This document shows positions 6,494 to 14,669 of a DNA stretch of 18,826 bases, piece by piece; the stretch's first letter is position 1, and every line of letters begins with the position of its first letter. The notes beneath the pieces were generated by a model. The model saw only the letters and a program-made list of their open reading frames with translations, searched no databases and was not told the DNA's origin. Origin of the DNA: JAVZIQ01 sp037440545 (lineage in GTDB: Archaea; Thermoproteota; Bathyarchaeia; Bathyarchaeales; Bathycorpusculaceae); the NCBI GenBank assembly GCA_037440545.1, contig JBBITX010000028.1:1-18826 (forward strand), given 5' to 3'. Made by a program: the position numbers and the translations under genes.

Positions 6494-8569
6494 TCATTTA
6501 TGGTCGCTGAACGCTAGGTTAATTATTTCGGTTATGTCTTTCACTTGTATTTTCTCTTCCAGCCCTAAATCTTTGACTGCTTCTTCCAGCATTATGAGGC
6601 AGGAAGGACAGGCCACTGCTAAAATTTCGGCACCCGTTTCAAAGGCCTCTAAAATTCTTTCTCTGCTTGGTGTTTTTTCACTTTCGGTAAGTAATCCGCA
6701 GGCTAAACCTATATAGCTGTTTCCGCTTCCCCCTCCGCAGCATAGGGCGTTTTGCCTGTTTCTTTTCATTTCGACGATTTTTACTCCTGGAATGGCTTTT
6801 AAAATGTTTCTAGGAGCGTCGTATTCGCTGTTGTACCGGCCTAGGAAGCATGGGTCATGGTAGGTTATTGTTTTATGAAATCCAGAGTTTTCTAGGTTAA
6901 GCCTTCTGTTCTTTATACTCTCCCATAACAGTTGCGTGTAGTGTTTCACGTTGAAAAATCCACCTAGATCAGAGTAAAAGTTTTTCATAATATGGTAGGA
7001 GTGAGGGGAAAGAGTTACAATTTTCTCCACTCTTAATTTTTCAAGAAGGGCTATTGCCTTTTTTATTGTTGTTTCAAGGAGTCCTGTTTCTCCAAGCTCG
7101 TATGCCTCACTTCCCGAACAGTTTTCAAGTGCACCTAATATGCCGTAGTTTACTTTAGCTTTGGAAAGCATACGCGCAAGGGTTTTTGCCGCCTGTTGCG
7201 CCCTTGGATGATACGATCCTAAGTCTCCAACGTAGTAGAGGTATTCATCGCCTGTTTTGTAGAGCGGTATTTGAGAATCAGCCCATTCAGCCCTTTTTGC
7301 CCTCGGTAAACCGAAAGGGTTACCGTATTTATAGATGTTTTCAAGTATTTCTTTAACCTTTGGTGGGATATGGCCGCTTTCTACACTATGGGATCTAATT
7401 GTTCGAGAGATTTCAGCGAAGTCTATTTCAACTGGGCAAGAGATTTTACATATGTTACAGAGTAAACAGAACCATGATAATGGTTCGGCGGCTTCAATGC
7501 CCTCTGTTATTGCCGTCCATCCCATCCCCATTGGCCCTCCATACACTTTTCCTCCCCATATGTTTCCACTTAAACCCCAAATGGGACATGAGATTTGACA
7601 TCTTCCGCATTTAACGCAGTATAATTGTTCTTTTAATTTAGACCCATTTTTTAAAGCGTTAATTCTTCCTCCATTGTAGAGTATTACGTGAACTTCTTTG
7701 GCTCCGTGGGCGCCGTAAACCCTGTGATATTCTAAGTCTGCAGTGCTGCTTGGACCTGAAACCACGTTAAAGTATGTTGGTGGATAAAGCCCAGCATAGC
7801 CTGCCTGCACAATTGCCTGGAAAACTGCATCTTTGAAGGTCGGCATTATTTTTTCAACGCCCACAATTATTATATGGGTAGGGGGAAGCGTTACAACATT
7901 GCTTATATTGCCTTCATTGTGGATTAGGAACACTGAACCTGTGTCAGCGGCAATGGCGTTTGCACCGCTGATTCCGATTTCAGCCTTCATAAACTTGGTT
8001 CTGAAGAACTCTCTAAATTTAAGGACTATTTCTTCATGGCTCATTCCCTCATTTACTGGCAAGCCAGCTTTATTCCTAAGAAGCTGAGCAGCCCTTTCCT
8101 TGGCCAAGTGAAGGGCTGGAACTATCGTATGCATGGGCTTGTCTTTAGCTATTTGTATAAGGAACTCACCTAAATCCGTCTCATAAACCTCGTGGCTCAT
8201 ACTGCTTAGATATTCCCTTAGAGCAAGTTCCTCAGTTACCATGGATTTCGCCTTTATAATAACCTTCTTCTCTTCGCCCACTATGCTTTTCACTATTTGC
8301 AGTGCTGATGCTTTGTTCTCGGCAAAATAGGCGTTGGCTCCTGTGGCTTTTACACTATTCAAAGTCCTGTCTACGTAGTAGTCTAGATTTTTTAGAACCT
8401 TATCCTTGGCGAGTTTAACATGCTTAGCCATTTCCGCGAGGTATGGATAGGAGTTTAAAACCTTCTCAACAGAGTCTGTGAAGTTGTTAACGGATTTTTT
8501 CAGGCCTAATTGCAATTCAAAGTTTTTCTGAGCCTTAAAAATTTCCTTTGCAAGGTCTTCAATATTCAT
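6494..8569 (-). CDS. LUD-domain / 4Fe-4S / CCG-domain fusion, LutB-LutA-like 2-hydroxyacid oxidation protein
   Basis: 691 residues combining parts that are usually separate LutB and LutA (YkgF/YkgE) proteins. Residues about 60-300 form the LUD domain, with the signature GISGANAIAADTGSVFL (199-215) and HNEGN. Two ferredoxin clusters follow: CVKCGRCQISCP (Cys318, 321, 324, 328) and CLLCNICKISCP (Cys368, 371, 374, 378). The C-terminal half has two CCG (HdrD/GlcF-like) domains. The second is canonical: YHDPCFLGR (Cys574) and CCGGGSGN (Cys610, Cys611), then ACPSC (Cys654, Cys657). The first is degenerate: the first Cys is replaced (VGDLGSY near 448) and CCG became CSG (484-486). A role in electron transfer from lactate or a related hydroxyacid is probable, on the cytoplasmic side. 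Start ATG 8569 has GGAG six nt upstream. The Ldh2-family gene ends 56 nt upstream and is probably in the same transcript. Confidence 0.85.
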   Translation of the reverse strand: MNIEDLAKEIFKAQKNFELQLGLKKSVNNFTDSVEKVLNSYPYLAEMAKHVKLAKDKVLKNLDYYVDRTLNSVKATGANAYFAENKASALQIVKSIVGEEKKVIIKAKSMVTEELALREYLSSMSHEVYETDLGEFLIQIAKDKPMHTIVPALHLAKERAAQLLRNKAGLPVNEGMSHEEIVLKFREFFRTKFMKAEIGISGANAIAADTGSVFLIHNEGNISNVVTLPPTHIIIVGVEKIMPTFKDAVFQAIVQAGYAGLYPPTYFNVVSGPSSTADLEYHRVYGAHGAKEVHVILYNGGRINALKNGSKLKEQLYCVKCGRCQISCPIWGLSGNIWGGKVYGGPMGMGWTAITEGIEAAEPLSWFCLLCNICKISCPVEIDFAEISRTIRSHSVESGHIPPKVKEILENIYKYGNPFGLPRAKRAEWADSQIPLYKTGDEYLYYVGDLGSYHPRAQQAAKTLARMLSKAKVNYGILGALENCSGSEAYELGETGLLETTIKKAIALLEKLRVEKIVTLSPHSYHIMKNFYSDLGGFFNVKHYTQLLWESIKNRRLNLENSGFHKTITYHDPCFLGRYNSEYDAPRNILKAIPGVKIVEMKRNRQNALCCGGGSGNSYIGLACGLLTESEKTPSRERILEAFETGAEILAVACPSCLIMLEEAVKDLGLEEKIQVKDITEIINLAFSDHK

Positions 8570-8625
8570 AATTTTCTCCGCAAAATCACATTATTATATA
8601 TAATCTAGATCCTTTGTTTTGGGTT

Positions 8626-9747
8626 TTATCCTGTTTCTTTAAGAATCTTAACTTTAAATTCTACTCCTACTTTTTCTCCTTCTTCTTTGATCTCTTTCAA
8701 AATGTTCTTGTGCAATGGTATGCCTATCTTCTTTCTCGTTTCCATTGTTAGCCACGCCTTCTCCCCTGGTATCCATACAATGCTTTCCTCTTCTAGCTTG
8801 CTTAGGCTTTTAATGTATTCCTTATACTCTTCAACTGTTTTTAGGAAAACTTCGAGGGGGGTGATGTTTTCTATGTTAAGGGCTAACATGAAATGTCCAA
8901 CGTTTGCCTTCTCCTTGTCTGTTGTATGTCTAACTTTTTTGCCGTAGTTTGCACCTGTTAAAACTCCGCACAATAAATCTACAATGAGGGCTAAACCCGC
9001 TCCTTTATGCCCGCTGAACTCTTCTCCAAGCCCTCCTAAGGGTAGCAGTGCCCCTTTTCTGGCTAGAATCTCCTTCGGATCGTCTAAAAGTTTGCCCTCA
9101 GGGGACATGGCCCAACCTAAAGGTATTTTCTTTCCCTCTTTGGCGTAGACTTCTATCTTTCCTATGGGGGCAACGCTTGTAGCTGCATCGAAAAGTATGG
9201 GTGGTGGATTTTTTGTTGGGAGGCCTACTGCTATGGGATTTGTGCCTATGTTTCTGCCCACAGTATGCGTGTAGGCCACTAAAGCTTCAGAGTTTGTCAT
9301 AACCATCCCCATCATGTTTCTTTTAACAGCTTGAAGGGCGTAGTAGCCTGCTATGCCGAAGTGGTGGCTGTTTCTAACTCCCACTATGGCGGAGCCCGTT
9401 TCCGCAGCCTTATTTATAGCTATTTCCATGGCTTTAGAGGCTACAACCTGTCCAAGCCCTGAATCGCCATCTACCAAAGCAGTGGAAGCTGACTCGCGGA
9501 CAACCCTGACATTAGCGTTAGGGTTTACAGAGCCTACTTGAATGCCTACAGTATATCTTCTAAGCCTTTGGACTCCATGGCTTTCAATTCCCATAAGGTC
9601 TGCAGAAACAAGAACGTCGGCAACTTTCCTTGAATGCTCTTCAGGAACATTATAGGAAGTTATGACTTCAGCCACGAAGCTTTTTAAAGACTCCCATTCA
9701 ACTCTAACATATTCTTCAGGCGGGAATGGAACCGTCTTCTCAAACAT
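8626..9747 (-). CDS. Ldh2/MDH2-family NAD(P)-dependent 2-hydroxyacid dehydrogenase (malate / L-lactate / sulfolactate type)
   Basis: The Ldh2 (COG2055) family fold is clear: SHGVQRLRRY, DGDSGLGQ, NSHHFGIAGYYA (containing the catalytic His), GTNPIAVGLP, DAATS, and the C-terminal GGLGEEFSGHKGAGLALIVDLL. Members oxidise or reduce malate, L-lactate, ureidoglycolate or sulfolactate with NAD(P)(H); the exact substrate cannot be read by eye. In methanogens a relative (ComC) makes sulfopyruvate for coenzyme M. The reading frame extends to an ATG at 9813, but its first 22 codons cover the AT-rich TATA-box region, so they are probably not translated. ATG 9747 (MFEKTVPF...) has GAGAGG about 10 nt upstream and gives 373 residues, near the usual 340-360. 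It precedes the LUD/FeS/CCG gene by 56 nt, suggesting a shared role. Confidence 0.85.
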   Translation of the reverse strand: MFEKTVPFPPEEYVRVEWESLKSFVAEVITSYNVPEEHSRKVADVLVSADLMGIESHGVQRLRRYTVGIQVGSVNPNANVRVVRESASTALVDGDSGLGQVVASKAMEIAINKAAETGSAIVGVRNSHHFGIAGYYALQAVKRNMMGMVMTNSEALVAYTHTVGRNIGTNPIAVGLPTKNPPPILFDAATSVAPIGKIEVYAKEGKKIPLGWAMSPEGKLLDDPKEILARKGALLPLGGLGEEFSGHKGAGLALIVDLLCGVLTGANYGKKVRHTTDKEKANVGHFMLALNIENITPLEVFLKTVEEYKEYIKSLSKLEEESIVWIPGEKAWLTMETRKKIGIPLHKNILKEIKEEGEKVGVEFKVKILKETG

Positions 9748-9797
9748 CCCTTTCAAGCCTCTCACCAGCCAATTCCAAAAGGATATAGCACAAGTAA

Positions 9798-9805
9798 TAT
9801 ATAAA
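9798..9805 (-). promoter_or_regulatory. TATA box of the Ldh2-family gene
   Basis: TATATAAA on the plus strand (TTTATATA on the coding strand) lies within a longer AT-rich run. It is about 50 nt upstream of the preferred ATG at 9747, which predicts transcription starting near 9772 and a leader of about 25 nt. Its position inside the upstream part of the open frame is an argument against the ATG at 9813. Confidence 0.5.
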
Positions 9806-9970
9806 ATATACATAAGCTGGGATTTGTAACACGAGAGGCTAAACTTAATTGTGAAGAATGAGAAATTACTGTAGAGCAGCTAAAGTTAAGACTAAGATAT
9901 TAAGTCTTTTTCCCATTTTAGTTAGCATTTAGGTTTACGGAATTTGCCTTAGTGAAACTCGCTAGAAGAA

Positions 9971-10016
9971 TTATTAAAAACTGGCAAGGGTGGACAGCGA
10001 TAACTAAGTTTTTATG
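9971..10016 (+). promoter_or_regulatory. Promoter region of the trkA-mscS pair
   Basis: Two candidate TATA elements lie in the 239-305-nt divergent gap: ATTATTAAAAAC at 9971-9982 and TTTTTATG at 10009-10016. The second would give a transcript with a leader of only about 15 nt before the TTG at 10053. I cannot choose between them from sequence. The rest of the gap (9814-9970) shows only a 6-bp hairpin with a T-run at 9888-9911 and no gene. Confidence 0.35.
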
Positions 10017-10052
10017 GGTGTTCCACTCTAATCCAAAACTAGGTATATCCCT

Positions 10053-10721
10053 TTGCGTATAGTTATAGTGGGCGCTGGCGACATTGGAATGCCTATAATT
10101 CGCTACCTTTCACAGAGAGGCCACCTGCTTACAGTTATTGAAACTGACGAGAAAAAGTGTAGAGAAATAGTTGAACATTCAGACGCGGCAATTTTCAATG
10201 GAAGCGGAGCCGACGAGGAAATATGGAAGACCATCGAAGCAGACAAAATGGATGCATTACTTGCATTAACTAGCGACGATGAAATTAACATAAAAGTATG
10301 TCAAATCGCTAAAAGACAATTTGGCATACCTTTTGTTATAGCGAGGGCACATCAACCTGAAAATATGTCGAAAATGAAAGAGTTCGGTGCAGACGTTGTG
10401 ATATGCCCCGCTCAGGAAACGCGGCGCCTATTTTTGAACGCCTTAGAGAGCTTAACCGCTGAAACTCTATATGAAGATGTAATCGCCAATTTCAAGATCG
10501 TCAAGGTTACAATTCCCCCTAACGGAAGTATAATAGGTAAAACTATAGGCAATCTTGACCTTTCAGAAAACTGCAGAATATTAAGCATATTCCGCAACGG
10601 CGAGCTCGTTTATCCTACAAAAACTTTTGTTTTTAAAGGTGGAGACAGAATTTTGCTCTCAGGTTCGCTAGATTTAGTAGAAAAAGTAGTAGAGAAACTT
10701 AGAAGCGTTGAAGTAACATAG
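10053..10721 (+). CDS. trkA: TrkA-type K+ transport/channel regulatory protein (RCK N + RCK C domains)
   Basis: A 222-residue cytosolic nucleotide-sensing subunit. The Rossmann-type RCK_N domain opens with VIVGAGDIGMPI (GxGxxG, residues 7-12) and a glutamate at the end of the second strand (VIETDE), which binds the ribose of NAD. LALTSDDEINIKVCQIAK is the family signature, with FGADVVICP before the linker. The C-terminal RCK_C domain runs from about 136 to 220 (GSIIGKTIGNLDL, FVFKGGDRILLSGS). Such proteins gate K+ channels or Trk/Ktr transporters according to bound NAD(H)/ATP or c-di-AMP. No pore-forming TrkH or channel subunit is in the window. The start codon is TTG at 10053. The mscS gene follows within 12 nt and is probably co-transcribed. 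Confidence 0.9.
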   Translation: MRIVIVGAGDIGMPIIRYLSQRGHLLTVIETDEKKCREIVEHSDAAIFNGSGADEEIWKTIEADKMDALLALTSDDEINIKVCQIAKRQFGIPFVIARAHQPENMSKMKEFGADVVICPAQETRRLFLNALESLTAETLYEDVIANFKIVKVTIPPNGSIIGKTIGNLDLSENCRILSIFRNGELVYPTKTFVFKGGDRILLSGSLDLVEKVVEKLRSVEVT

Positions 10722-10733
10722 GAGATGTTGCTT

Positions 10734-11543
10734 ATGAATCAAATCCTCCAGCTGATTTCTCAATTTATTCAAATGATTCAGATACCATTTGAACTTCTAC
10801 TTAAACTTGCTACCGTATGCGCGATACTTATTGCAACATGGATAGTTTCAAGAATCTTAGGAAGCTTCGTATCAAAAGCCATAAGCAAACTTAGCCCGAA
10901 CTGGACTCAACAAGCCAGGCGCATAGTTTCATGGATGATATGGCTAATAGGCATTTTAATAGCCTTAGATTATGTTGGATTAGAGTTAACCATACTACTT
11001 GTTATTCTTACGTTAGGCGGAATAATATTGGCCATCGCCCTCAGAGATATACTTTTAAACATGGCTTCCCGTGAGGTCATCACCGCTTACAGCCTATTCA
11101 AGATTGGAGACTGGATTCAAGTAGGCAAATGTTTTGGAAGAGTTGTAGATATCACCTGGATGGGCACATTCTTAATGACCGTTGACAACGAGATGGTATA
11201 CATACCTAACTCGAAAATCGTTAAGAGTACCCTAATAAACAGAACATCCCCAGGCGAAACAAGAATTTCCATATCATTAACAGTGGATGATACACTGGAT
11301 ATTTCAGAGGTTGAGAAAATTTTGCTAGAAATTGCCGATGAACTTAAAGAAGACCTCACCCCAGGCTCTAAGCCGGAAGTACGTGTGACAAGCGTGGATA
11401 ATCACGCCATTAAAGTTGCACTTCTTCTGAAGATTAATAATCCTGCAAAAGATAAACTAATCGCATCGGAGGTTCTAAAAAGAGCTAAAATGAGATTTAA
11501 TGAAATTAAGAAGAACGGTTTAATAAAACCATCTAAAGCTTAG
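10734..11543 (+). CDS. mscS: Small-conductance mechanosensitive channel, MscS family
   Basis: About 269 residues. Three hydrophobic helices lie near 27-47, 67-87 and 88-112. The last one (LTLGGIILAIALRDILLNMASR) is the Gly/Ala-rich pore helix. The MscS beta-domain follows: FKIGDWIQVGKCFGRVVDITWMGT and YIPNSKIVKSTLINRTS, the characteristic IPN.K motif, then a C-terminal alpha/beta cage domain. It releases solutes on hypo-osmotic shock, forming heptamers in the membrane. The frame allows ATG at 10725, but that leaves the GGAG at 10721-10724 with no spacer; ATG 10734 has it 9 nt upstream and is preferred. Pairing with trkA fits turgor and K+ homeostasis. The gene ends 19 nt from the convergent lysK gene. 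Confidence 0.9.
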   Translation: MNQILQLISQFIQMIQIPFELLLKLATVCAILIATWIVSRILGSFVSKAISKLSPNWTQQARRIVSWMIWLIGILIALDYVGLELTILLVILTLGGIILAIALRDILLNMASREVITAYSLFKIGDWIQVGKCFGRVVDITWMGTFLMTVDNEMVYIPNSKIVKSTLINRTSPGETRISISLTVDDTLDISEVEKILLEIADELKEDLTPGSKPEVRVTSVDNHAIKVALLLKINNPAKDKLIASEVLKRAKMRFNEIKKNGLIKPSKA

Positions 11544-11562
11544 GAGCAATTGTGTTAGACTT

Positions 11563-12705
11563 TTAATCCAGGCGTATTCCTCGGCGTTCATGTTGACTTA
11601 ACAACTTTTTTAGGAATTCCTGAATCACTTGTATGCTGCTTAAGTATTCTTTAATTTCTATGTGTTCTAGGGCTGTGTGGTCTAAACTTGAATTGCCGGG
11701 GCCATATGCTACGGTGGGTATTTTCAAGGCGTTGCCAAGCATGTTCATGTCAGCTGTCCCTGTTTTTCTTATTAGGGTAGGTGTTTTCCCCCTCACCTTC
11801 CTTATTGCCCACGAGAGGGATGCTACAAGAGGGCTATTTCTTTCTGTTTCAAAGGGTTCAGTCATGCCAACAGCCTCTACGCCAACCTTAACCTTTGAAC
11901 ATTCAGCTTGATACTTCCTTAACCTATTGGCTATCTCCTCATATACCTGCATACATGTTAATTGGGGAGGAACCCTTATGTCTATTAAAGCTTGACATTT
12001 CGAAGGAACCTGGTTTGTTGACCCTCCGCCTTTTAAACCAATTATACATGAAGAAAGGGAATAAAAATAACTTTTCAAGTCCTCATTTGGGAAACGAATT
12101 TCCTTTATCATTTTCCACAGTTCAAACATTTTCTCAATAGAGTTTTCAAACATCCATGGAGCTGCAGAATGACCAGATTGAGTTTCACATGTTATTTTGA
12201 CTTTTAAACATCCTTTATACCCAATAATTATGTTGTCCACGTTGCTTGGCTCTCCGAAAACTGCGTAATCAGCAGATACCCCATTATTTATCAGATTTTT
12301 AACTCCCCTGCTAGACTTTTCCTCCTCAACAACCCCTACAACAGAAATTTTTCCCTCTGAAATGTAATCTGCAGAGTTATGGGCAGCCAATATCATTGCA
12401 GCGAGGGAGGACTTTGCGTCTACAGCCCCTCTGCCATACAACTTTCCACCCTCCAGCCTCACAGGAATGTATCCTGGAACGGTGTCCATGTGACCGCATA
12501 GCATAACCTCAGGTTTTCCGCAGCCCACCTCGCCTATGACGTTCCCAGCCTTGTCGGTCTTAACCCTGAAACCCAGCCTTTCCATTTCATCCAAGATAAA
12601 AGCGCCTATTTCCTTCTCCCTACTTGAGGGACTGTATATTTTAAGAAGCTGAACTAGAAACTTGACAGCGTAATCCTCTATCCCTGCCTCCCTCCAAAAT
12701 TTCAT
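11563..12705 (-). CDS. lysK: LysW-lysine / LysW-ornithine hydrolase (M20 family, LysK)
   Basis: The last enzyme of the LysW pathway, which cleaves lysine (or ornithine) from the carrier's C-terminal glutamate. M20-family metal sites are visible: CGHMDTVPG (His and Asp), GRGAVDAKSS (bridging Asp), VVEEEKSSRG (catalytic Glu and ligand), FGEPSN, and near the end ADMNMLG plus DHTALEHIEIKEY (last His). The product is about 380 residues, typical for the group. The reading frame opens with a TTG at 12744; ATG 12714 and ATG 12705 are the only ATGs, both deep within the lysJ coding region and without a Shine-Dalgarno. A strong GGAGGGAGG motif instead sits 5 nt before an ATA codon at 12681, after which no ATG/GTG/TTG occurs before conserved sequence. 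ATG 12705 is listed as the conservative choice. Confidence 0.9.
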   Translation of the reverse strand: MKFWREAGIEDYAVKFLVQLLKIYSPSSREKEIGAFILDEMERLGFRVKTDKAGNVIGEVGCGKPEVMLCGHMDTVPGYIPVRLEGGKLYGRGAVDAKSSLAAMILAAHNSADYISEGKISVVGVVEEEKSSRGVKNLINNGVSADYAVFGEPSNVDNIIIGYKGCLKVKITCETQSGHSAAPWMFENSIEKMFELWKMIKEIRFPNEDLKSYFYSLSSCIIGLKGGGSTNQVPSKCQALIDIRVPPQLTCMQVYEEIANRLRKYQAECSKVKVGVEAVGMTEPFETERNSPLVASLSWAIRKVRGKTPTLIRKTGTADMNMLGNALKIPTVAYGPGNSSLDHTALEHIEIKEYLSSIQVIQEFLKKLLSQHERRGIRLD

Positions 12706-13861
12706 CGACAACATTAACAACGGTGTCAATGTGATTTTTTTCAATGACTAATGGGGGAAGGAAGCGTAAAACATTGCTTCCAGCATCAAGCATTAATACT
12801 CCCCTTCTTATAGATTCTAATATAATATTCCAAACTTCAATTTTCAGCTCTACGCCAATCATTAAGCCTAAACCCCGCACATCTCTTATAACCCCATACT
12901 TGGACTGCAAATTTTTAAGCTTACTTAAGAAGTACTGACCCAGCTTTGCTGCCTTTTCCGGAAGATTCTCCTTTAATATCACGTCTATTGTTGCGGAGGC
13001 TGCCGCACACACAACAGGGTTTCCTCCGAAAGTGCTTGTGTGCTCTCCAACATCTAGGGAGGATGCTACTTCTTCTTTAGCCATAGTCACGCCTATTGGA
13101 AGCCCCCCTGCAATAGACTTAGCAAGGCACATTATGTCAGGTGTCACGTGCCAATGTTCGCAGGCAAACATCCTTCCAGTTCTACCCATCCCTGTTTGAA
13201 CTTCATCTAGTATTAATAAAACGCCTTTACTGTCGCAGAGCTCTCTTAGGCTTTGAAAAAACTCCGCTGGGGGAACTATGACGCCCCCTTCTCCCTGAAT
13301 AGGCTCAACTATTATTGCAGCGGTATTTTCTGTTATAGCCTCGCTTATTTTTTGCATGTTGTATCTTGGCACATGTTTAAATCCTGGGACAAGAGGTTGG
13401 AAATGCTCTCGGTATTTGTTTTTCCATGTTGCAGATAGTGCTCCCATAGTCTTTCCATGAAAGCCCCCCATCATTGCTATTATTTCAGGTTTTCTCGTAT
13501 ATTTACGAGCCATTTTTACGGCGCATTCAACAGCCTCCGCCCCGCTGTTTCCAAGGAATGCCCTAGTTAATCCCCTAGGAGCTATTCGAGTTAGCTTCTC
13601 CAATAACTCTGCTCTGACCTCATTGTAAAAGGATCCGTGGCAGTGGATAAGCCTCTCAGCCTGCTTCTTTATTGCCTGAATCACTTCCTTACGGGAGTAG
13701 CCTACTATGCACACTCCATAGTTTCCTGTGAAGTCTAAATACTTCCTCCCATTAACATCCCATAAATAAACTCCCTTCCCCATTGCAAGTACAATAGGCT
13801 TTTTCGCATATACCCTCGCTGAATAGTTGTTTTCTATGCTCATGATTTTTTCTTCATTCAT
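12641..13861 (-). CDS. lysJ: LysW-aminoadipate semialdehyde / LysW-glutamate semialdehyde aminotransferase (LysJ)
   Basis: A class-III PLP aminotransferase that converts the carrier-bound semialdehyde to the amine. Visible features are GNSGAEAVECAVKMAR, HGKTMGALSATW, EPIQGEGGV, LILDEVQTGMGRTG (the Asp that contacts PLP nitrogen), MCLAKSIAGGLPIG (PLP-binding Lys) and HTSTFGGNPV. The frame runs up to 13930, deep into lysZ, but ATG 13861 overlaps the lysZ stop by only 8 nt (ATGAATGA pattern), giving 406 residues as usual for the family, so it is preferred. ATG 13843 is a second possibility. The C-terminal 15 residues (RDRGLRCQVSSSAS) extend past the normal end of the family and overlap the beginning of lysK, a tail that may be a by-product of that overlap. 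Confidence 0.92.
   Translation of the reverse strand: MNEEKIMSIENNYSARVYAKKPIVLAMGKGVYLWDVNGRKYLDFTGNYGVCIVGYSRKEVIQAIKKQAERLIHCHGSFYNEVRAELLEKLTRIAPRGLTRAFLGNSGAEAVECAVKMARKYTRKPEIIAMMGGFHGKTMGALSATWKNKYREHFQPLVPGFKHVPRYNMQKISEAITENTAAIIVEPIQGEGGVIVPPAEFFQSLRELCDSKGVLLILDEVQTGMGRTGRMFACEHWHVTPDIMCLAKSIAGGLPIGVTMAKEEVASSLDVGEHTSTFGGNPVVCAAASATIDVILKENLPEKAAKLGQYFLSKLKNLQSKYGVIRDVRGLGLMIGVELKIEVWNIILESIRRGVLMLDAGSNVLRFLPPLVIEKNHIDTVVNVVDEILEGGRDRGLRCQVSSSAS
12687..12695 (-). promoter_or_regulatory. Strong Shine-Dalgarno motif inside the lysJ end, upstream of a non-canonical lysK start
   Basis: GGAGGGAGG on the minus strand matches the 16S rRNA tail strongly. Five nt downstream in the lysK frame is ATA (12681-12679), followed by GAG GAT TAC GCT GTC AAG. 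It may mark an ATA start for lysK, or be chance, since it also encodes the end of LysJ (ILEGGR). Confidence 0.4.
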
Positions 13862-14666
13862 AGGTAATAGTCGTCCCACTCTCATGTCTAATGGCGGATA
13901 AGACTGGAGATTCCCCTTTTCCAGGGGCAATTATCGCCTCTTTTACACCATTACTTACGGCTTCTACGGCTGCGTGTACCTTCGTGCTCATTCCTCCCCC
14001 AATCTTTGAAAGAAACTCTTTTGCCTGTTGAATTGTCAGCTTTCTCAGAATTTTACCATCGAGAATCACGCCCTCAACATCTGTCAAGTATATGAGCCTA
14101 CCCGCCTGCATGGCGATAGCTATGTTGGCAGCTGCGCGGTCGCTGTCAACGTTTAAAAACTCGAATTCTTGGCTTATGGCTACTGGTGAAACTACAGGGA
14201 CATATCCATTATCAATAATCATTCTTAATAATTCTTCGTTAACTCTGCATATTCTCCCAGTGAAACCACCATCACAAACCCTTCTTTTACCCTTCTCGTC
14301 GACAATAATCATTTTTTCTCTCCGTTTAGCCATTAAAAGGGCTCCATCAACCCCTGAAAAGCCTAAGCTTGGTATTCCGCGACTTTGAAATAATAAAACT
14401 AAATTTTTGTTTATCTTTCCAGACATCACCATGTTATATATTTCTACAGTTTCCCTATCAGTATACCTGCTTCTAAAGCCTTCAGGCGATGTTACAAATT
14501 TTTGTTTCAAACCTAACCTCTCGGCCAATTCTGTAACTTCAACCCCGCCTCCGTGGACAAAAACTACATTTTCCCTCTCACGGAACACTAATTCTTTTAA
14601 GTCTTCAGCGATTTCGGGAATGTCTTCCTTTAAGACTTGCCCTCCTGCTTTTATGACATTCAACAT
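13854..14666 (-). CDS. lysZ: LysW-aminoadipate / LysW-glutamate kinase (LysZ, acetylglutamate-kinase family)
   Basis: A 270-residue amino-acid kinase that phosphorylates the side-chain carboxylate of the carrier-bound substrate with ATP. Visible motifs are VIKAGGQVL at the start (phosphate-binding loop), VFVHGGGVEV (substrate and ATP positioning) and SPEGFRSRYTDRETVEI, whose S.YTD is typical of LysZ rather than bacterial ArgB. LGFSGVDGALL and NVDSDRAAANIA follow, then YLTDVEGV and GGGMSTKVHAA near the ATP site. The length matches the family. It begins 4 nt after the lysY stop and ends inside the first bases of lysJ, consistent with one tightly coupled operon. Confidence 0.93.
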   Translation of the reverse strand: MLNVIKAGGQVLKEDIPEIAEDLKELVFRERENVVFVHGGGVEVTELAERLGLKQKFVTSPEGFRSRYTDRETVEIYNMVMSGKINKNLVLLFQSRGIPSLGFSGVDGALLMAKRREKMIIVDEKGKRRVCDGGFTGRICRVNEELLRMIIDNGYVPVVSPVAISQEFEFLNVDSDRAAANIAIAMQAGRLIYLTDVEGVILDGKILRKLTIQQAKEFLSKIGGGMSTKVHAAVEAVSNGVKEAIIAPGKGESPVLSAIRHESGTTITYE

Positions 14667-14669
14667 CTC

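Noticed and set aside
9748..9813. An extended N terminus for the Ldh2-family protein from ATG 9813
   Set aside because: These codons span the TATA box, and the ATG at 9747 has a ribosome-binding motif and matches the family's length.
9888..9911. AAGACT / AGTCTT hairpin followed by a T-run, like an intrinsic terminator
   Set aside because: No plus-strand gene ends upstream of it; the neighbours are transcribed away from each other. The stem is only 6 bp, so chance is likely.
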